A program made the translations under genes and the position numbers. Below are positions 1 to 8,764 of a stretch of DNA of 64,000 nt, piece by piece (within the stretch, counting starts at the first letter, position 1; each line of letters opens with the position of its first letter). The DNA lies in assembly GCA_963757185.1 (NCBI GenBank), contig CAVWQI010000002.1, positions 62,001-126,000 of the forward strand, written 5' to 3'. A model generated the notes under the pieces. The model was not told the DNA's origin. It did no database searches and saw nothing but the letters and a program-made list of their open reading frames with translations. Source of the DNA: JAQBQB01 sp963757185 (GTDB taxonomy: Bacteria > Gemmatimonadota > Gemmatimonadetes > Gemmatimonadales > Gemmatimonadaceae).

Positions 1-749
1 TCGGCCGGAAGACTCTCCTCCCCTCGTGACGACGTGATCGTCACGCTGTCCGGCTCGATGCGCACGACGCGCGAATCCCAGCGCGCGGCGATGCTCCCCT
101 CTTTCTCCCGGTTCAGGAAGTCGGGCAGAACCCACGGCTTGATCTTCTTGTCGAACGTCGGCCCGAAGTGCACGAGCGTGACTCGCGCGCCACAGCGCCA
201 CAGGTCGAGCGCCGCCTCCGCCGCCGAGTTGCCGCCCCCGACGACGACCACCGTCTGATCGAACGCCTCGTGCCCCTCGCGGAACACGTGGGTGACGTGC
301 GGCAAATCTTCGCCGGGCACGCGCAGGTAGTTGGGCGACCCGAAATATCCGGTCGCGACGACGACGGCACGCGCGCGCGTCACGCGAGGTCCGTGCGCCC
401 GCGACTCGGATCGAACCACGAACCCGTCTCCTCCCCCATCCCGCTCGATGGCCACGACGCGCTCGTATTGTCGCACCGGCAAATCGAAGTAGCGCACCAC
501 CGCGCGGTAGTACGCCAGCCCGTCGCGGCGGGTCGGCTTCTCCGTCGCGATCACGAAGGGCAGATCGCCCAATGCCAACTTCTCCGCTGTCGAGAAGAAG
601 CGGACGTACGTCGGGTAGTGCGCGATCGTGCTCACCACGGCCGCCGCCTCGATGACGACGCAGCGCAATCCCGCGCGCTTTGCCGAGATGGCCGCGGCGA
701 GCCCGCAGGGCCCGCCGCCGACGATCACGAGATCGACGGCGTCCGCCAT
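1..749 (-). CDS. ypdA: YpdA-like FAD/NAD(P)-dependent disulfide reductase, partial (3' end outside window)
   Basis: The reading frame starts with ATG at 749 and is still open at base 1, so only the first 249 residues are seen (family members are about 320). The N-terminus has the FAD-binding motif GGGPCGLAAAI, followed by YPTYVRFFSTAEKL, which matches the YpdA family closely, and later a second dinucleotide-binding motif GGGNSAAEAA. YpdA reduces oxidised bacillithiol with NADPH in the cytoplasm, so the gene hints that this organism makes bacillithiol; that is inference. The start lies one base past the purA stop, so the two genes are probably co-transcribed. The family call is fairly safe; the exact substrate is not shown by sequence. 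Confidence 0.82.
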   Translation of the reverse strand, partial: MADAVDLVIVGGGPCGLAAAISAKRAGLRCVVIEAAAVVSTIAHYPTYVRFFSTAEKLALGDLPFVIATEKPTRRDGLAYYRAVVRYFDLPVRQYERVVAIERDGGGDGFVVRSESRAHGPRVTRARAVVVATGYFGSPNYLRVPGEDLPHVTHVFREGHEAFDQTVVVVGGGNSAAEAALDLWRCGARVTLVHFGPTFDKKIKPWVLPDFLNREKEGSIAARWDSRVVRIEPDSVTITSSRGEESLPA

Positions 750-750
750 T

Positions 751-2031
751 TCAGAGACCGATGATCTGGTCGCGGCGCGTGCCGACGCTCACGTACGTGA
801 TGCGCGTCTCGATCAGCTCTTGCAGGCGGTCGAGGTATGCGCGCGCCTGCGCCGGGAGGTCCGTGAGACGGCGGCACGCGCTCGTCGGGCTGAGCCATCC
901 CTCGAGCCACTCGTACCGCGGCGTGATCTTGTCGAGCGCGGCCACGTCGCCGGGAAACTCGGTGTGCAAGTCGCCGTCGTACTCGTATCCGGTGCACACG
1001 GCGATTCTGTCGAGCGTGTCCAAGATGTCGAGCTTGGTCACGGCGACGTCGGTGAGCCCGTTGATGCGCGTGGCGTATCGCACGACGACAGCGTCGAACC
1101 ATCCGCAGCGGCGCGGGCGGCCGGTGGTCGCGCCGAATTCGCCGCCGAGAGTCCGGACGCGCTCCGACATCGCGACATCCATCTCCGTCGGCAGAGGTCC
1201 GGCGCCGACGCGCGTCGTGTAAGCCTTCACGACGCCGAGGACGGCGTCGATCGCGCGAGGCGAGATCCCCGCTCCCGTCGCCGCTCCTCCCGACGTCGTG
1301 CTGCTCGACGTCACGAACGGATACGTGCCGTGGTCGACGTCGAGGAGCGATCCCTGCGCGCCTTCGAGCAGAACCGCGGCGCCGTTCTTGATCGCGCGAT
1401 GCACGACGAGCCCCACGTCCTCGGCGAGCGAGAGGAGTCGTTCACTCACCGCGGACAGTACGTCGATCGTCGACTCGACGTCGGCGCGCTTCGAGCTGCC
1501 GAAGGCCGACAACTGTGCGTTCGCATGCGCCACTCCAGCTTCGACCAGCTCGCGCATCCGCGTGGGATGCCGGAGGTCGAGAACGCGGATGCCGCGACGG
1601 GCGACCTTGTCCTCATAAGCCGGCCCGATTCCGCGACCCGTCGTCCCGATCGCCTTGGAGTGCACGCTCTCGGCGTCCAGCAGCTTGTGATAGGGCTGGA
1701 CGAGATGCGCCCGGTCGCTCACGTAGAGCCGCCCCTCGACGTCGATTCCGTCGGCGACGAGCTGGTCGACCTCGGTGAACAGCTTCTCCGGGTCGAGCAC
1801 GACGCCATTGCCGATCGCGCAGCGCACACCCCGATGGAGGATTCCGCTCGGAATCTGGTGGAGCACGAACGACAGGTCGCCCAGATCGACCGTATGGCCG
1901 GCGTTCGCGCCACCTTGGTAGCGGACCACCCAATCGGCCCGCTCGGCGAGGACGTCGACCAGCTTTCCCTTCCCTTCGTCGCCCCACTGTGCGCCGACAA
2001 CGACGACCGTGCGGTGGGACGAGCTGAACAT
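751..2031 (-). CDS. purA: Adenylosuccinate synthetase
   Basis: Joins IMP and aspartate using GTP to give adenylosuccinate, the first committed step to AMP. The 426-residue product has the GTP-binding loop GDEGKGK at residues 17-23, the GAQWGDEG start typical of the family and the internal segment SSSTTSGGAATGAG. The frame stays open upstream for 60 more codons, but that part has no family resemblance and runs through a terminator hairpin, so the ATG at 2031 is the better start. No strong Shine-Dalgarno precedes it. It is followed at once by the ypdA-like gene. The leader holds an intrinsic terminator, which may make expression conditional. Confidence 0.97.
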   Translation of the reverse strand: MFSSSHRTVVVVGAQWGDEGKGKLVDVLAERADWVVRYQGGANAGHTVDLGDLSFVLHQIPSGILHRGVRCAIGNGVVLDPEKLFTEVDQLVADGIDVEGRLYVSDRAHLVQPYHKLLDAESVHSKAIGTTGRGIGPAYEDKVARRGIRVLDLRHPTRMRELVEAGVAHANAQLSAFGSSKRADVESTIDVLSAVSERLLSLAEDVGLVVHRAIKNGAAVLLEGAQGSLLDVDHGTYPFVTSSSTTSGGAATGAGISPRAIDAVLGVVKAYTTRVGAGPLPTEMDVAMSERVRTLGGEFGATTGRPRRCGWFDAVVVRYATRINGLTDVAVTKLDILDTLDRIAVCTGYEYDGDLHTEFPGDVAALDKITPRYEWLEGWLSPTSACRRLTDLPAQARAYLDRLQELIETRITYVSVGTRRDQIIGL

Positions 2032-2078
2032 TTTCGGAGCGGGCGGAGGGAGACGGAGCGGCGGGCTGACGAGGGGGC

Positions 2079-2109
2079 AAAAAAATACGCCCCGGCGAAC
2101 CCCGGGGCG
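2079..2109 (-). terminator. Intrinsic terminator in the purA leader
   Basis: On the minus strand an 8-bp perfect stem (2088-2095 with 2102-2109) and a 6-base loop are followed by TA and seven T residues (complement of 2079-2085). It lies about 50 bases upstream of the purA ATG and no recognised minus-strand gene ends just before it. It either ends an unrecognised short transcript from 2110-2320 or works as an attenuator for purA. Confidence 0.75.
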
Positions 2110-2326
2110 TTGTGTCAATCTATCGGGGCCAGGAACGGAGTCAATGAACGGCCCGGCAACGCGTTGCCCCCCGAGTGGCAGGCGCGAAGAGCGTTTCTTA
2201 GTCGCCCGCATTCTTTCGCGCGGGGGATGACACGCCTATCGTTGAGCCCGCCCCATCCCAACCGCCGCTGTCGGCGCGCAGCCCTCTCCTCCCGGTCGTA
2301 CCCCTTTCTCTCAGCCGGAGGCAGTC

Positions 2327-2758
2327 ATGGCCATCAACACCTCGAAGGTCCTCGTAGGCGGCATCGTCGGCGGCGTCGTCGCGAACGTGATCGACTTCAT
2401 CGGGAACTCGTTCATTCTCGGCGGCATGCACCAGGCGGACATGGCGAAGTTGAATCCGGCGCTGGCCGCGAAACCAACCGGCGGACAGATCGCCGGGTTC
2501 GTGATTTTCGACATCGTCTGGATCATCGCGACGGTTTGGATCTACGCCGCCATCCGTCCGCGATTCGGCCCCGGACCGAAGACCGCCGTGTACGCGGCGA
2601 TCGCGTCCTGGGCCATCGGCACCTCGGTCGCCGGATTCTTCTGGGCTCTGCACATCTTCGGCACGAACGTGTTCGTCGCAACGGCCGGCGTGGAGTTGGT
2701 CAACGCGATCGTCTCGACGCTGGTTGGCGCCTGGCTCTACACAGAAGAGCCGGCGTAG
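2327..2758 (+). CDS. Small integral membrane protein of unknown function
   Basis: I do not recognise this family by name. The 143-residue protein has four hydrophobic stretches (about residues 6-30, 54-73, 86-105 and 112-137), which suggests four membrane helices, with a conserved-looking loop GGMHQADMAKLNP after the first. A good ribosome binding site (GGAGG, 7 bases upstream) supports the ATG at 2327. It stands alone on the plus strand, with its stop 3 bases from the convergent DUF456 gene. Hypothetical proteins of this type occur in Acidobacteria and Gemmatimonadota; no function can be given. Confidence 0.75.
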   Translation: MAINTSKVLVGGIVGGVVANVIDFIGNSFILGGMHQADMAKLNPALAAKPTGGQIAGFVIFDIVWIIATVWIYAAIRPRFGPGPKTAVYAAIASWAIGTSVAGFFWALHIFGTNVFVATAGVELVNAIVSTLVGAWLYTEEPA

Positions 2759-2761
2759 ACG

Positions 2762-3256
2762 TCAACGGAGAATCGTCGCCGCGACCATCCAGACGGCCAT
2801 CACCAATCCGATGGCGATCTTGGTCGCGGCGGCGGTGACGCGTCCGAGAAACGCGCCCCACGCCACGCGCGCGGCCGCACCGTGGCCGCTGCCCGCGCTC
2901 CACTCGGCGACGAACGCTCCGACAAACGCGCCGGCGAACGCGCCCACGATCGAGCCGACGATCGGCACCGGCACTCCCACGAACGCGCCGATCATTCCGC
3001 CGAGGATCGCTCCCCACGACGCGCGCCGCGATCCGCCGTAACGCCGAGTGAATCGCCCCGTGAGGACCCACTCGAGTCCTTCGGCGATCACCATCAACGC
3101 GCCGACGCCCACGACCGTGACTAACCCGATGCCACCGGCCGGTACGACCAGGTAGTAGCAGAGCGCCGCGGCGAAAAGGACGAGCGTTCCCGGAAACCCG
3201 AAGGGGATCATCAGCAGACCGAGCAGGATCGCGGCGACGAGCAGCAGCTGTTCCAT
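2762..3256 (-). CDS. DUF456 family membrane protein
   Basis: A 164-residue, Gly/Ala-rich hydrophobic protein. The GlyPheProGly-containing first helix, a Val-rich second helix and a long Gly/Ala repeat (about residues 85-120, phrases such as GAFAGAFVGAFV) are typical of DUF456, an uncharacterised family of inner-membrane proteins. It is the last gene of the minus-strand run starting at trpS and its ATG follows the M28 peptidase stop with no gap. Function unknown. Confidence 0.8.
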   Translation of the reverse strand: MEQLLLVAAILLGLLMIPFGFPGTLVLFAAALCYYLVVPAGGIGLVTVVGVGALMVIAEGLEWVLTGRFTRRYGGSRRASWGAILGGMIGAFVGVPVPIVGSIVGAFAGAFVGAFVAEWSAGSGHGAAARVAWGAFLGRVTAAATKIAIGLVMAVWMVAATILR

Positions 3257-4324
3257 TCACACCAACCTCGACGCGGTCCGGGCGAGCACGCGCGCTGCGC
3301 CCGCGATCCCCACGCCGCGCATCGAGCGAAGATTGTCGCGCGACGTGTGGATCCTGAGAAGCGTACGGAGCGTGCCGCGGCTCAGTGTCAGCGTCTCCCA
3401 TCCGGCGTCGGCGAGCGCGACGCTGTCGGTGAGGATTCCCGGCACCAACCGCGCGATTCGCAGCGTTTCATTCGAGGAGGCGGCCGCTTCGGCGAGCGCC
3501 GACAGGAGCCGGGATGGGCGGCGTCGCGTGAACATCGCCGTGAGGGGGCCGTCGTCGTCGACGCTGTCGCAGTTGAGCGCCACGCCGGCCGTCCGGGAAC
3601 GCGCCCACGCACGCGCGCCGGCGAGCGAGAGCTCCTCGGCGTCTGTGATCAGTACGCCGATCGGAAGGGCGGGAGAGAGTGCGGACGCGGCGTCCAAGAC
3701 AGCCGCCACGCCGCTTGCGTTGTCGAGCGCCCCGTCACTCCGCTGACCGACGACAGACAACATCAGCGGCAGTCCGCCGGCCCACGCGACGACGAGCGCG
3801 GCGACTGCGGCACTCGGGTGAACGAGCAGCGACAGCGCGACGCCGGCAAGGCCGACCGCCAGTACGACAACGCCCGCGACCCGCACGAGCATCGGGACGG
3901 GCTGGGACTTCGAGTCGAGATGCGCGACGAGCCAGAGCTTCGTCGGCGACGGTCCGCGAGTCGCTTCGATGTTCATGCCGGACCGTCGCATGACGGGAGC
4001 GTTGAGCACGCCCCGCGCCAACCCGATCGCGGCCGCGATCGCCAGGCCGATGAGGACGATCGCCAACCACGGCACGTCCGCCGCATCGCCGTTCACGACG
4101 ACGACGCCCAATGTGGCCGCGGCGGGCAGCAGCAAACCGAAACTCGGAGCGCCGAATCGACCCGCGAACGCGGAATACTCGAACGGTTCCTCGCGCACGG
4201 TGAATCCGAGACGATGCAGCTCGATCGCGCAGTAGGCGCGCGCCTGGGCGATGGCGACGCCGCCAGTCGGACGCGGACTGGCGGCGAGCCGGGCGAGGTG
4301 TGGTGCCGCGCCCGCGCTGTTCAC
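3257..4324 (-). CDS. M28-family metallopeptidase-like protein with membrane segments
   Basis: A 355-residue protein with the zinc-site features of M28 aminopeptidases: HLD in LVAHLDSKSQ, the bridging Asp in GALDNASGVA, the Glu pair in TDAEELSLAG and a later Asp in NCDSVDD. Hydrophobic segments near residues 60-110 and 150-190 suggest it is anchored in the membrane, unlike soluble secreted M28 enzymes. It starts with GTG directly after the TAA of the dapA-like gene and its stop abuts the DUF456 start, so translation is probably coupled on both sides. The substrate cannot be predicted. Confidence 0.8.
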   Translation of the reverse strand: MNSAGAAPHLARLAASPRPTGGVAIAQARAYCAIELHRLGFTVREEPFEYSAFAGRFGAPSFGLLLPAAATLGVVVVNGDAADVPWLAIVLIGLAIAAAIGLARGVLNAPVMRRSGMNIEATRGPSPTKLWLVAHLDSKSQPVPMLVRVAGVVVLAVGLAGVALSLLVHPSAAVAALVVAWAGGLPLMLSVVGQRSDGALDNASGVAAVLDAASALSPALPIGVLITDAEELSLAGARAWARSRTAGVALNCDSVDDDGPLTAMFTRRRPSRLLSALAEAAASSNETLRIARLVPGILTDSVALADAGWETLTLSRGTLRTLLRIHTSRDNLRSMRGVGIAGAARVLARTASRLV

Positions 4325-5230
4325 TTACGCCGTGACGAGCTCCGCACTTCGCAGTAGCTCCGCCACGGTTTTGAGTTGCGCCGGCTCGAGCGGGAGCAAC
4401 GGCGGCCGAACGGGTCCGCCGACGAGGCCCGCGCCGACGGCGTCCATCGCCGCTTTCACGCCGGCAATGCCGAACTCGCCGATGATCTTCGCGCCGAGCG
4501 GGGTCATTCGCGCCTGCGACGAGCGAGCGGACTCGCTCTCTCCGCGGCGGAAGGAATCGTAGACGTCGAGGGCCAACGCGGGCGCGAACAACGAGGACGC
4601 AAGGATGCCACCGCGCGAGCCCATCCCGAGCGCGTCGAGGAACATCGGCGCGTTGCCCGTGAGCACCGCGAACGTGTCCGACTGGGCGGGCATGTACGAC
4701 GCGAACAACTGGCGGTCGCCCGAGCTGTCCTTGATGCCGACGACGTTCGGGTGCTGCGCCAAATCGGCGACCAGCGACGCCGGCAGCGCGAAGTGCATGT
4801 ACTTGGGGATGTTGTAGAGCAGAACCGGCGCCGGCGACTCGTCGGCGATACGGTGATAGTGCTGCGACAGCGCGCGCTCAGTCATCGACGGACCGTAGTA
4901 ATGCGGCGCGACGACGAGCACCGCGTCCGCTCCGCGCCCGGCGGCGTCCTTTGTGATTCGGATGCAAGTTCGCGTCGACTCGGCGCCGGTGCCGACGATC
5001 AGCGGTCTGCCGCGAGGAACGCTCGCGCGGGCCACGTCGATCAGGGCGTTTCGTTCCGCCCCGCTCAGGAGGGCGGCTTCCCCGGTCGATCCGTTGACGA
5101 CGATTCCGTGAATGCCGGCGGCGAGATGCGCGCGGATGTTGGCGCGGAATCCCGTGAAGTCGAGCTCTCCGGTCTTCGGAGAGAACGTCGCGATGACGGG
5201 GGCGTAGATCCCCTCGAGCAGCTTGTTCAT
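4325..5230 (-). CDS. Dihydrodipicolinate synthase / N-acetylneuraminate lyase family aldolase
   Basis: A 301-residue class I aldolase of the DapA/NanA family. Key residues are visible: GSTGE at 48-51 (substrate carboxylate loop), Tyr139 in LLYNIP and the Schiff-base Lys167 in VGIKDSS. DapA condenses pyruvate and aspartate semialdehyde for lysine and peptidoglycan synthesis, but many family members act on other keto-acids, and the context (pilT, M28 peptidase) is not lysine biosynthesis, so I leave the symbol empty. The ATG at 5230 overlaps the pilT stop by 4 bases. An in-frame extension upstream lies wholly inside pilT and is not protein-like. Confidence 0.88.
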   Translation of the reverse strand: MNKLLEGIYAPVIATFSPKTGELDFTGFRANIRAHLAAGIHGIVVNGSTGEAALLSGAERNALIDVARASVPRGRPLIVGTGAESTRTCIRITKDAAGRGADAVLVVAPHYYGPSMTERALSQHYHRIADESPAPVLLYNIPKYMHFALPASLVADLAQHPNVVGIKDSSGDRQLFASYMPAQSDTFAVLTGNAPMFLDALGMGSRGGILASSLFAPALALDVYDSFRRGESESARSSQARMTPLGAKIIGEFGIAGVKAAMDAVGAGLVGGPVRPPLLPLEPAQLKTVAELLRSAELVTA

Positions 5231-6435
5231 TGTGCGAGGAAGTCTAAACCTCCCGTCTGCAGTCCGTCGAGCGCCGCTTCGACCGGCTGCGGCGGCCCCT
5301 CTTCTTCTTCCGCCTGTTCCGGTGCCGGCGGCCCGCTTGCTGCGGCCCGCGATCCCCCTGACGAGTCCCCCGAGAACATCTTCATTTGAAGCTCGAAGTC
5401 CGACGGGTTCGATGCCGCGGCCTTCGCGACCTCGAAGGTCACCACGTCGTTCCTGACGAGGTCGGCCAGACACTGATCGAAAGTCTGCATCCCGTACTGC
5501 TCGCGTCCAGCGGCGATGAAGTCGCGGATCTCGCCGATGCGCTGGCCATCCATGATCAGATCGCGGATCGACGGCGTGTTGATCATGATCTCAGCCGCCA
5601 CGGCGCGTCCCTTGCCGGCCTTCTTCGGCAACAGTCGCTGCGAGATCACCGCGTACAGAGATTCGGCCAGGCGGATGCGGATGATCTCCTGCTCCTCCGG
5701 CGGGAACATGGCCATGATGCGGAGGATCGTGCTCTGTGCGTCCGGCGTGTGCAGCGTCGACATCAGCAGGTGGCCGGTCTCCGCCGCCTTGATCGCCGTG
5801 TCCACCGTCTCGGCGTCACGCATCTCTCCGATCATGATGACGTCCGGATCCTGACGGAGCGCGGCGCGCAGTCCCATCTTGAAATCCGTCGTATCCGAAC
5901 CGACCTCGCGCTGCGTGATCGACGATTGGTTGTCGCGGTGCAGGAACTCGATCGGGTTCTCGAGCGTGAGGATGTGGCGGCTCTCGCGCGAGTTGATGTA
6001 GTTGATGAGCGCAGCCATCGTGCTCGACTTGCCGGATCCCGTCACGCCGGTCACCAGCACCATGCCGCGTTCAACACCCGCGATATCGGCGAGGACCGGC
6101 GGAAGGCCGAGCTGCTCGAACGTCGGCACTTCCCACGGGATCACGCGCATGATGATCGAGAACGATCCGCGCTGGCGCATGATGTTCACGCGGAATCGCC
6201 CGATCCCGGACGCGGACCACGAGCAGTCGTAGTCGAGGATCTTGTCGATGCGCGCCTTGTCGTCCTCGTTCTGCATGAGGTGCAGCGCGATCGAGCGAGT
6301 CTGGTCGGGCGTCAACGCCTGTTTGGTCAGCGGGACGAGCTCGCCATGAACCCGCGCGCGGAACACGTCGCCGGCCTTGATGTGCAGGTCGGAGGCGCCG
6401 CGATCGACGGCCGCCTTGATGATTTTCTCCATCAT
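5227..6435 (-). CDS. pilT: Type IV pilus retraction ATPase PilT
   Basis: A 402-residue hexameric ATPase that powers depolymerisation of type IV pili for twitching motility. The Walker A motif GVTGSGKS is at 130-137, followed by the Asp box and a Walker B region (DPDVIMIGEMRD), the His box AAETGHLLMSTLHT and the N-terminal PAS-like domain (residues 1-100). The C-terminal 50 residues are a Pro/Glu-rich tail. It starts ATGATG right after the dehydrogenase stop and overlaps the next gene by 4 bases. No other pilus genes are in the window, so its partners are elsewhere. Confidence 0.95.
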   Translation of the reverse strand: MMEKIIKAAVDRGASDLHIKAGDVFRARVHGELVPLTKQALTPDQTRSIALHLMQNEDDKARIDKILDYDCSWSASGIGRFRVNIMRQRGSFSIIMRVIPWEVPTFEQLGLPPVLADIAGVERGMVLVTGVTGSGKSSTMAALINYINSRESRHILTLENPIEFLHRDNQSSITQREVGSDTTDFKMGLRAALRQDPDVIMIGEMRDAETVDTAIKAAETGHLLMSTLHTPDAQSTILRIMAMFPPEEQEIIRIRLAESLYAVISQRLLPKKAGKGRAVAAEIMINTPSIRDLIMDGQRIGEIRDFIAAGREQYGMQTFDQCLADLVRNDVVTFEVAKAAASNPSDFELQMKMFSGDSSGGSRAAASGPPAPEQAEEEEGPPQPVEAALDGLQTGGLDFLAQ

Positions 6436-7473
6436 CTAGTAGCCGGCCTGCTTGTCGACGAGGTTTTTGAGGGGCATTCCGCTCACGTAGCGCCGCCAGT
6501 TATCGAGGAAGAGATCCAGTTGCCGGGGCCAGAAACGTCCGGGCGAAACGGGCGAGACGTGCGGCGTGAGCAGAACTTGCCGGAGCTGCCACAGCGGACT
6601 GAACGTCGCCAGTGGCTCCTCTCGAAATACGTCCAGCACCGCGCCGCGCAGCCTTCCATCCCGCAGGCGTACGACGAGCGCCTCTTCATCGAGCAACGCA
6701 CCGCGCGCCACGTTCACCACGATCGCCGAGCGCGGCAGTAAATCCAGACGCTTACCATCTAGTAAGCCAGCGGTGTTCGAGGTGAGCGGGGCGGCCAGAA
6801 CGACCACGTCGTGGTGCGGCAGCTCCGCGTCGAACGCCTCGAGCGACACCACCCGCTCGAACCCCGGTGGAGGGCCGAGCTCCGGCCGCCGTCTGATCCC
6901 GGTGCAACGAGCGCCGAGCGCGGTCAATCGCTCCCCGACCGCCTGTCCGATCCCGCCCGTTCCCACGACAAGCGCCCTCACGGTGTCCATCTCGCGCAGC
7001 ACCGAGTCGAGGCGCACGAAGGGCGTCTTGTTCCACTCCGTGCGATGCTGCTGGTCGGCCGCGTAGTCGAGCCCGCGGAGAAAATGAAACACGCCGGCCA
7101 CGACATACTCCGCCATCGGTATGGCGTGGACGCCTGCCGAGTTCGTGAATGCCACATCCCTGGCGAGCATCTCGGGATAGAGGGCCGTTCCGACGCCGGC
7201 TGCCGCGGAGTGCACCCAACGGAGATTCGGGGCCGCGACGAGGAGCATGCGGGGGATTCCAAACCCGAAGTAGACCTCCGCGCCGCGAACCGCCTCGAGC
7301 ACCTCGTCGCTCGGACGCGGAGGGCCGTCGCCGTCGGAGCTCGTCGCCGCTTCGACCATGTGAATCGTCCATCCGGGCGGGGCTTCGGCCGCGATTCGGC
7401 GCGCGCCCTCCGGCGTCAGCGCCCAGTTCTTCGACGTCGCCGCGAGATCGACGACCAGCAGCCGCGTCGTCAC
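6436..7473 (-). CDS. D-isomer-specific 2-hydroxyacid dehydrogenase
   Basis: A 345-residue NAD(P)-dependent enzyme that reduces 2-oxoacids or oxidises D-2-hydroxyacids. The nucleotide motif GTGGIGQAVG sits in mid-protein and the catalytic Arg (VNVARGALLDE), Glu (DVFREEPL) and His (TPHVSP) are all present, so it should be active. The exact substrate (glycerate, phosphoglycerate, glyoxylate or other) cannot be read from the sequence. It overlaps the end of the mgtC-like gene by 4 bases and abuts pilT, which places it in the same transcript. Confidence 0.9.
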   Translation of the reverse strand: MTTRLLVVDLAATSKNWALTPEGARRIAAEAPPGWTIHMVEAATSSDGDGPPRPSDEVLEAVRGAEVYFGFGIPRMLLVAAPNLRWVHSAAAGVGTALYPEMLARDVAFTNSAGVHAIPMAEYVVAGVFHFLRGLDYAADQQHRTEWNKTPFVRLDSVLREMDTVRALVVGTGGIGQAVGERLTALGARCTGIRRRPELGPPPGFERVVSLEAFDAELPHHDVVVLAAPLTSNTAGLLDGKRLDLLPRSAIVVNVARGALLDEEALVVRLRDGRLRGAVLDVFREEPLATFSPLWQLRQVLLTPHVSPVSPGRFWPRQLDLFLDNWRRYVSGMPLKNLVDKQAGY

Positions 7474-8201
7474 TCGGTGATGATGCTGACCACGTTCTTG
7501 TCGCGGCGGAGGGCGTCGACCATCGCGTCGAGCTGTTGGGTCGCGCCGACCAGCATCAGCTCGAACGTTCGATCCTGCTCGTGCTCGAACGTTCGGTGCG
7601 AGAAGACATGAATGCCTTCGACTTGAATGAGTTTCTCCATTTGCCCGAATGTTACGCCCGGCAGGACGCGCAGCGTTGCCCGAACCCGCCGGCGCATCCG
7701 CATCAACTTCTGTTCGAGCGGCCGCAGGCCGACGAGCACGAGCACGATGATCGCGGTTCCTCCCAGCGCGTCGACGTAGGCTCCGGAACCCACTGCCGCG
7801 CCGATCGCCGCGACCACCCAGACCGTCGCCGCCGACGTCAGCCCGACGATCGCGCCCTCGGCGTGCAGGATCGCACCGGCGCCGAGGAATCCGATCCCGG
7901 AGACGATCTGCGCCGCGATGCGGGTCGTGTCGCCGTAGGGTCGGCCGTCCGGGGTGAAGCCGATCTGCGCGATGTCGATCGACAGCTGCGTGAACAGCGC
8001 CGCGCCGACGCAGATCAGAATGTTCGTGCGCAGCCCAGCCGGTTTGTTCGACAGCTCGCGCTCGATGCCGACCGCGCCGCCGAGGAGCGTGGCGAGCAGC
8101 AACTTGACGAGGACGGTGAGGCGGAGCGCGGACGCCAACGCGGCGAACGGCGTCGGAGCGGGGACATTCTGCACGACGAGCGCGGCAAGCTCGGGCGTCA
8201 T
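7470..8201 (-). CDS. MgtC/SapB family membrane protein
   Basis: A 243-residue protein with the MgtC signature GGAVGIERELSNKPAGLRT, followed by ILICVGAALF and further helices (about five membrane segments in the first 150 residues), then a soluble C-terminal domain of about 80 residues with an ACT-like feel. MgtC proteins are linked to magnesium limitation and modulation of the F-type ATPase. There is no magnesium riboswitch or peptide leader visible in the short upstream gap. ATG at 8201; the stop overlaps the next gene by 4 bases. Confidence 0.9.
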   Translation of the reverse strand: MTPELAALVVQNVPAPTPFAALASALRLTVLVKLLLATLLGGAVGIERELSNKPAGLRTNILICVGAALFTQLSIDIAQIGFTPDGRPYGDTTRIAAQIVSGIGFLGAGAILHAEGAIVGLTSAATVWVVAAIGAAVGSGAYVDALGGTAIIVLVLVGLRPLEQKLMRMRRRVRATLRVLPGVTFGQMEKLIQVEGIHVFSHRTFEHEQDRTFELMLVGATQQLDAMVDALRRDKNVVSIITE

Positions 8202-8247
8202 CTGATTGAAAACTGCCCGGGCGCGGCGGCGCGCGCCAGCGGTTCGC

Positions 8248-8751
8248 TCAGGTGAGCGTCGGTGCTTGCAGAAACGCGAACACGACCTGCATCGCGATCA
8301 AGCCGAGCGGCATGGCGTAGGCCGCGCCCGAGTTCCGTACTTCTTGGCGCAACGACGCCCGGTACACGAGCCAACACGCCACGACGACCACCGACTCGAG
8401 GACCGCGTCGCGGTACGAGTGCGTGTAGAGGTGCAGCCCGACGGACGGACCGCCGGGCCAGGTCGGCTTGAGACCCGTCACGCAGTCGGCCACCCAATGC
8501 GAGACGTAGGTCGCACCCACGATCGCGGCGTCGATGATGCCGAAGAACGGCAGCGTGCAGAGCACCACGACCAATGAGACGATTCCGACCGACACGAGCG
8601 AGTGCGACACCTCGGGATTCGGATGGTGGAAGACGTGGCTCAGGAGATCGATCCAGTCCGGTCCGAACGCGACGGGAACGAGCAACGCAAGCGGCAAGCG
8701 CGGCCTCTTTCCCTTCACGAACGTCGCGATCGCGGCGTGTCCTGCGAACAC
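8248..8751 (-). CDS. DUF457/YdjM-like predicted membrane-bound hydrolase
   Basis: A 167-residue membrane protein with scattered His/Asp pairs in and near helices: FAGHAAIA at the start, GPDWIDLLSH (about 49-58), a SHS near 69-71, YVSHWVADC and HLYTHSY. This pattern fits the YdjM/LexA-regulated DUF457 group, annotated as membrane-bound metal-dependent hydrolases, but the assignment is by pattern only. It lies between the small membrane protein and the mgtC-like gene on the same strand. Confidence 0.65.
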   Translation of the reverse strand: MFAGHAAIATFVKGKRPRLPLALLVPVAFGPDWIDLLSHVFHHPNPEVSHSLVSVGIVSLVVVLCTLPFFGIIDAAIVGATYVSHWVADCVTGLKPTWPGGPSVGLHLYTHSYRDAVLESVVVVACWLVYRASLRQEVRNSGAAYAMPLGLIAMQVVFAFLQAPTLT

Positions 8752-8764
8752 CGGGTTCCGTCGC

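Noticed and set aside
2110..2230. Possible tRNA or 4.5S RNA before the terminator upstream of purA
   Set aside because: I could not find a T-loop GTTCRA in place, an acceptor stem or the SRP tetraloop; it remains unassigned.
628..2838. A 736-codon plus-strand open frame
   Set aside because: It is antisense to purA and composed of Arg/Ala/Asp-rich random-looking sequence, an effect of high GC codon use.
4376..5389. A 337-codon plus-strand frame
   Set aside because: Antisense to the DapA-family gene with its intact Schiff-base lysine; no domain on the plus strand.
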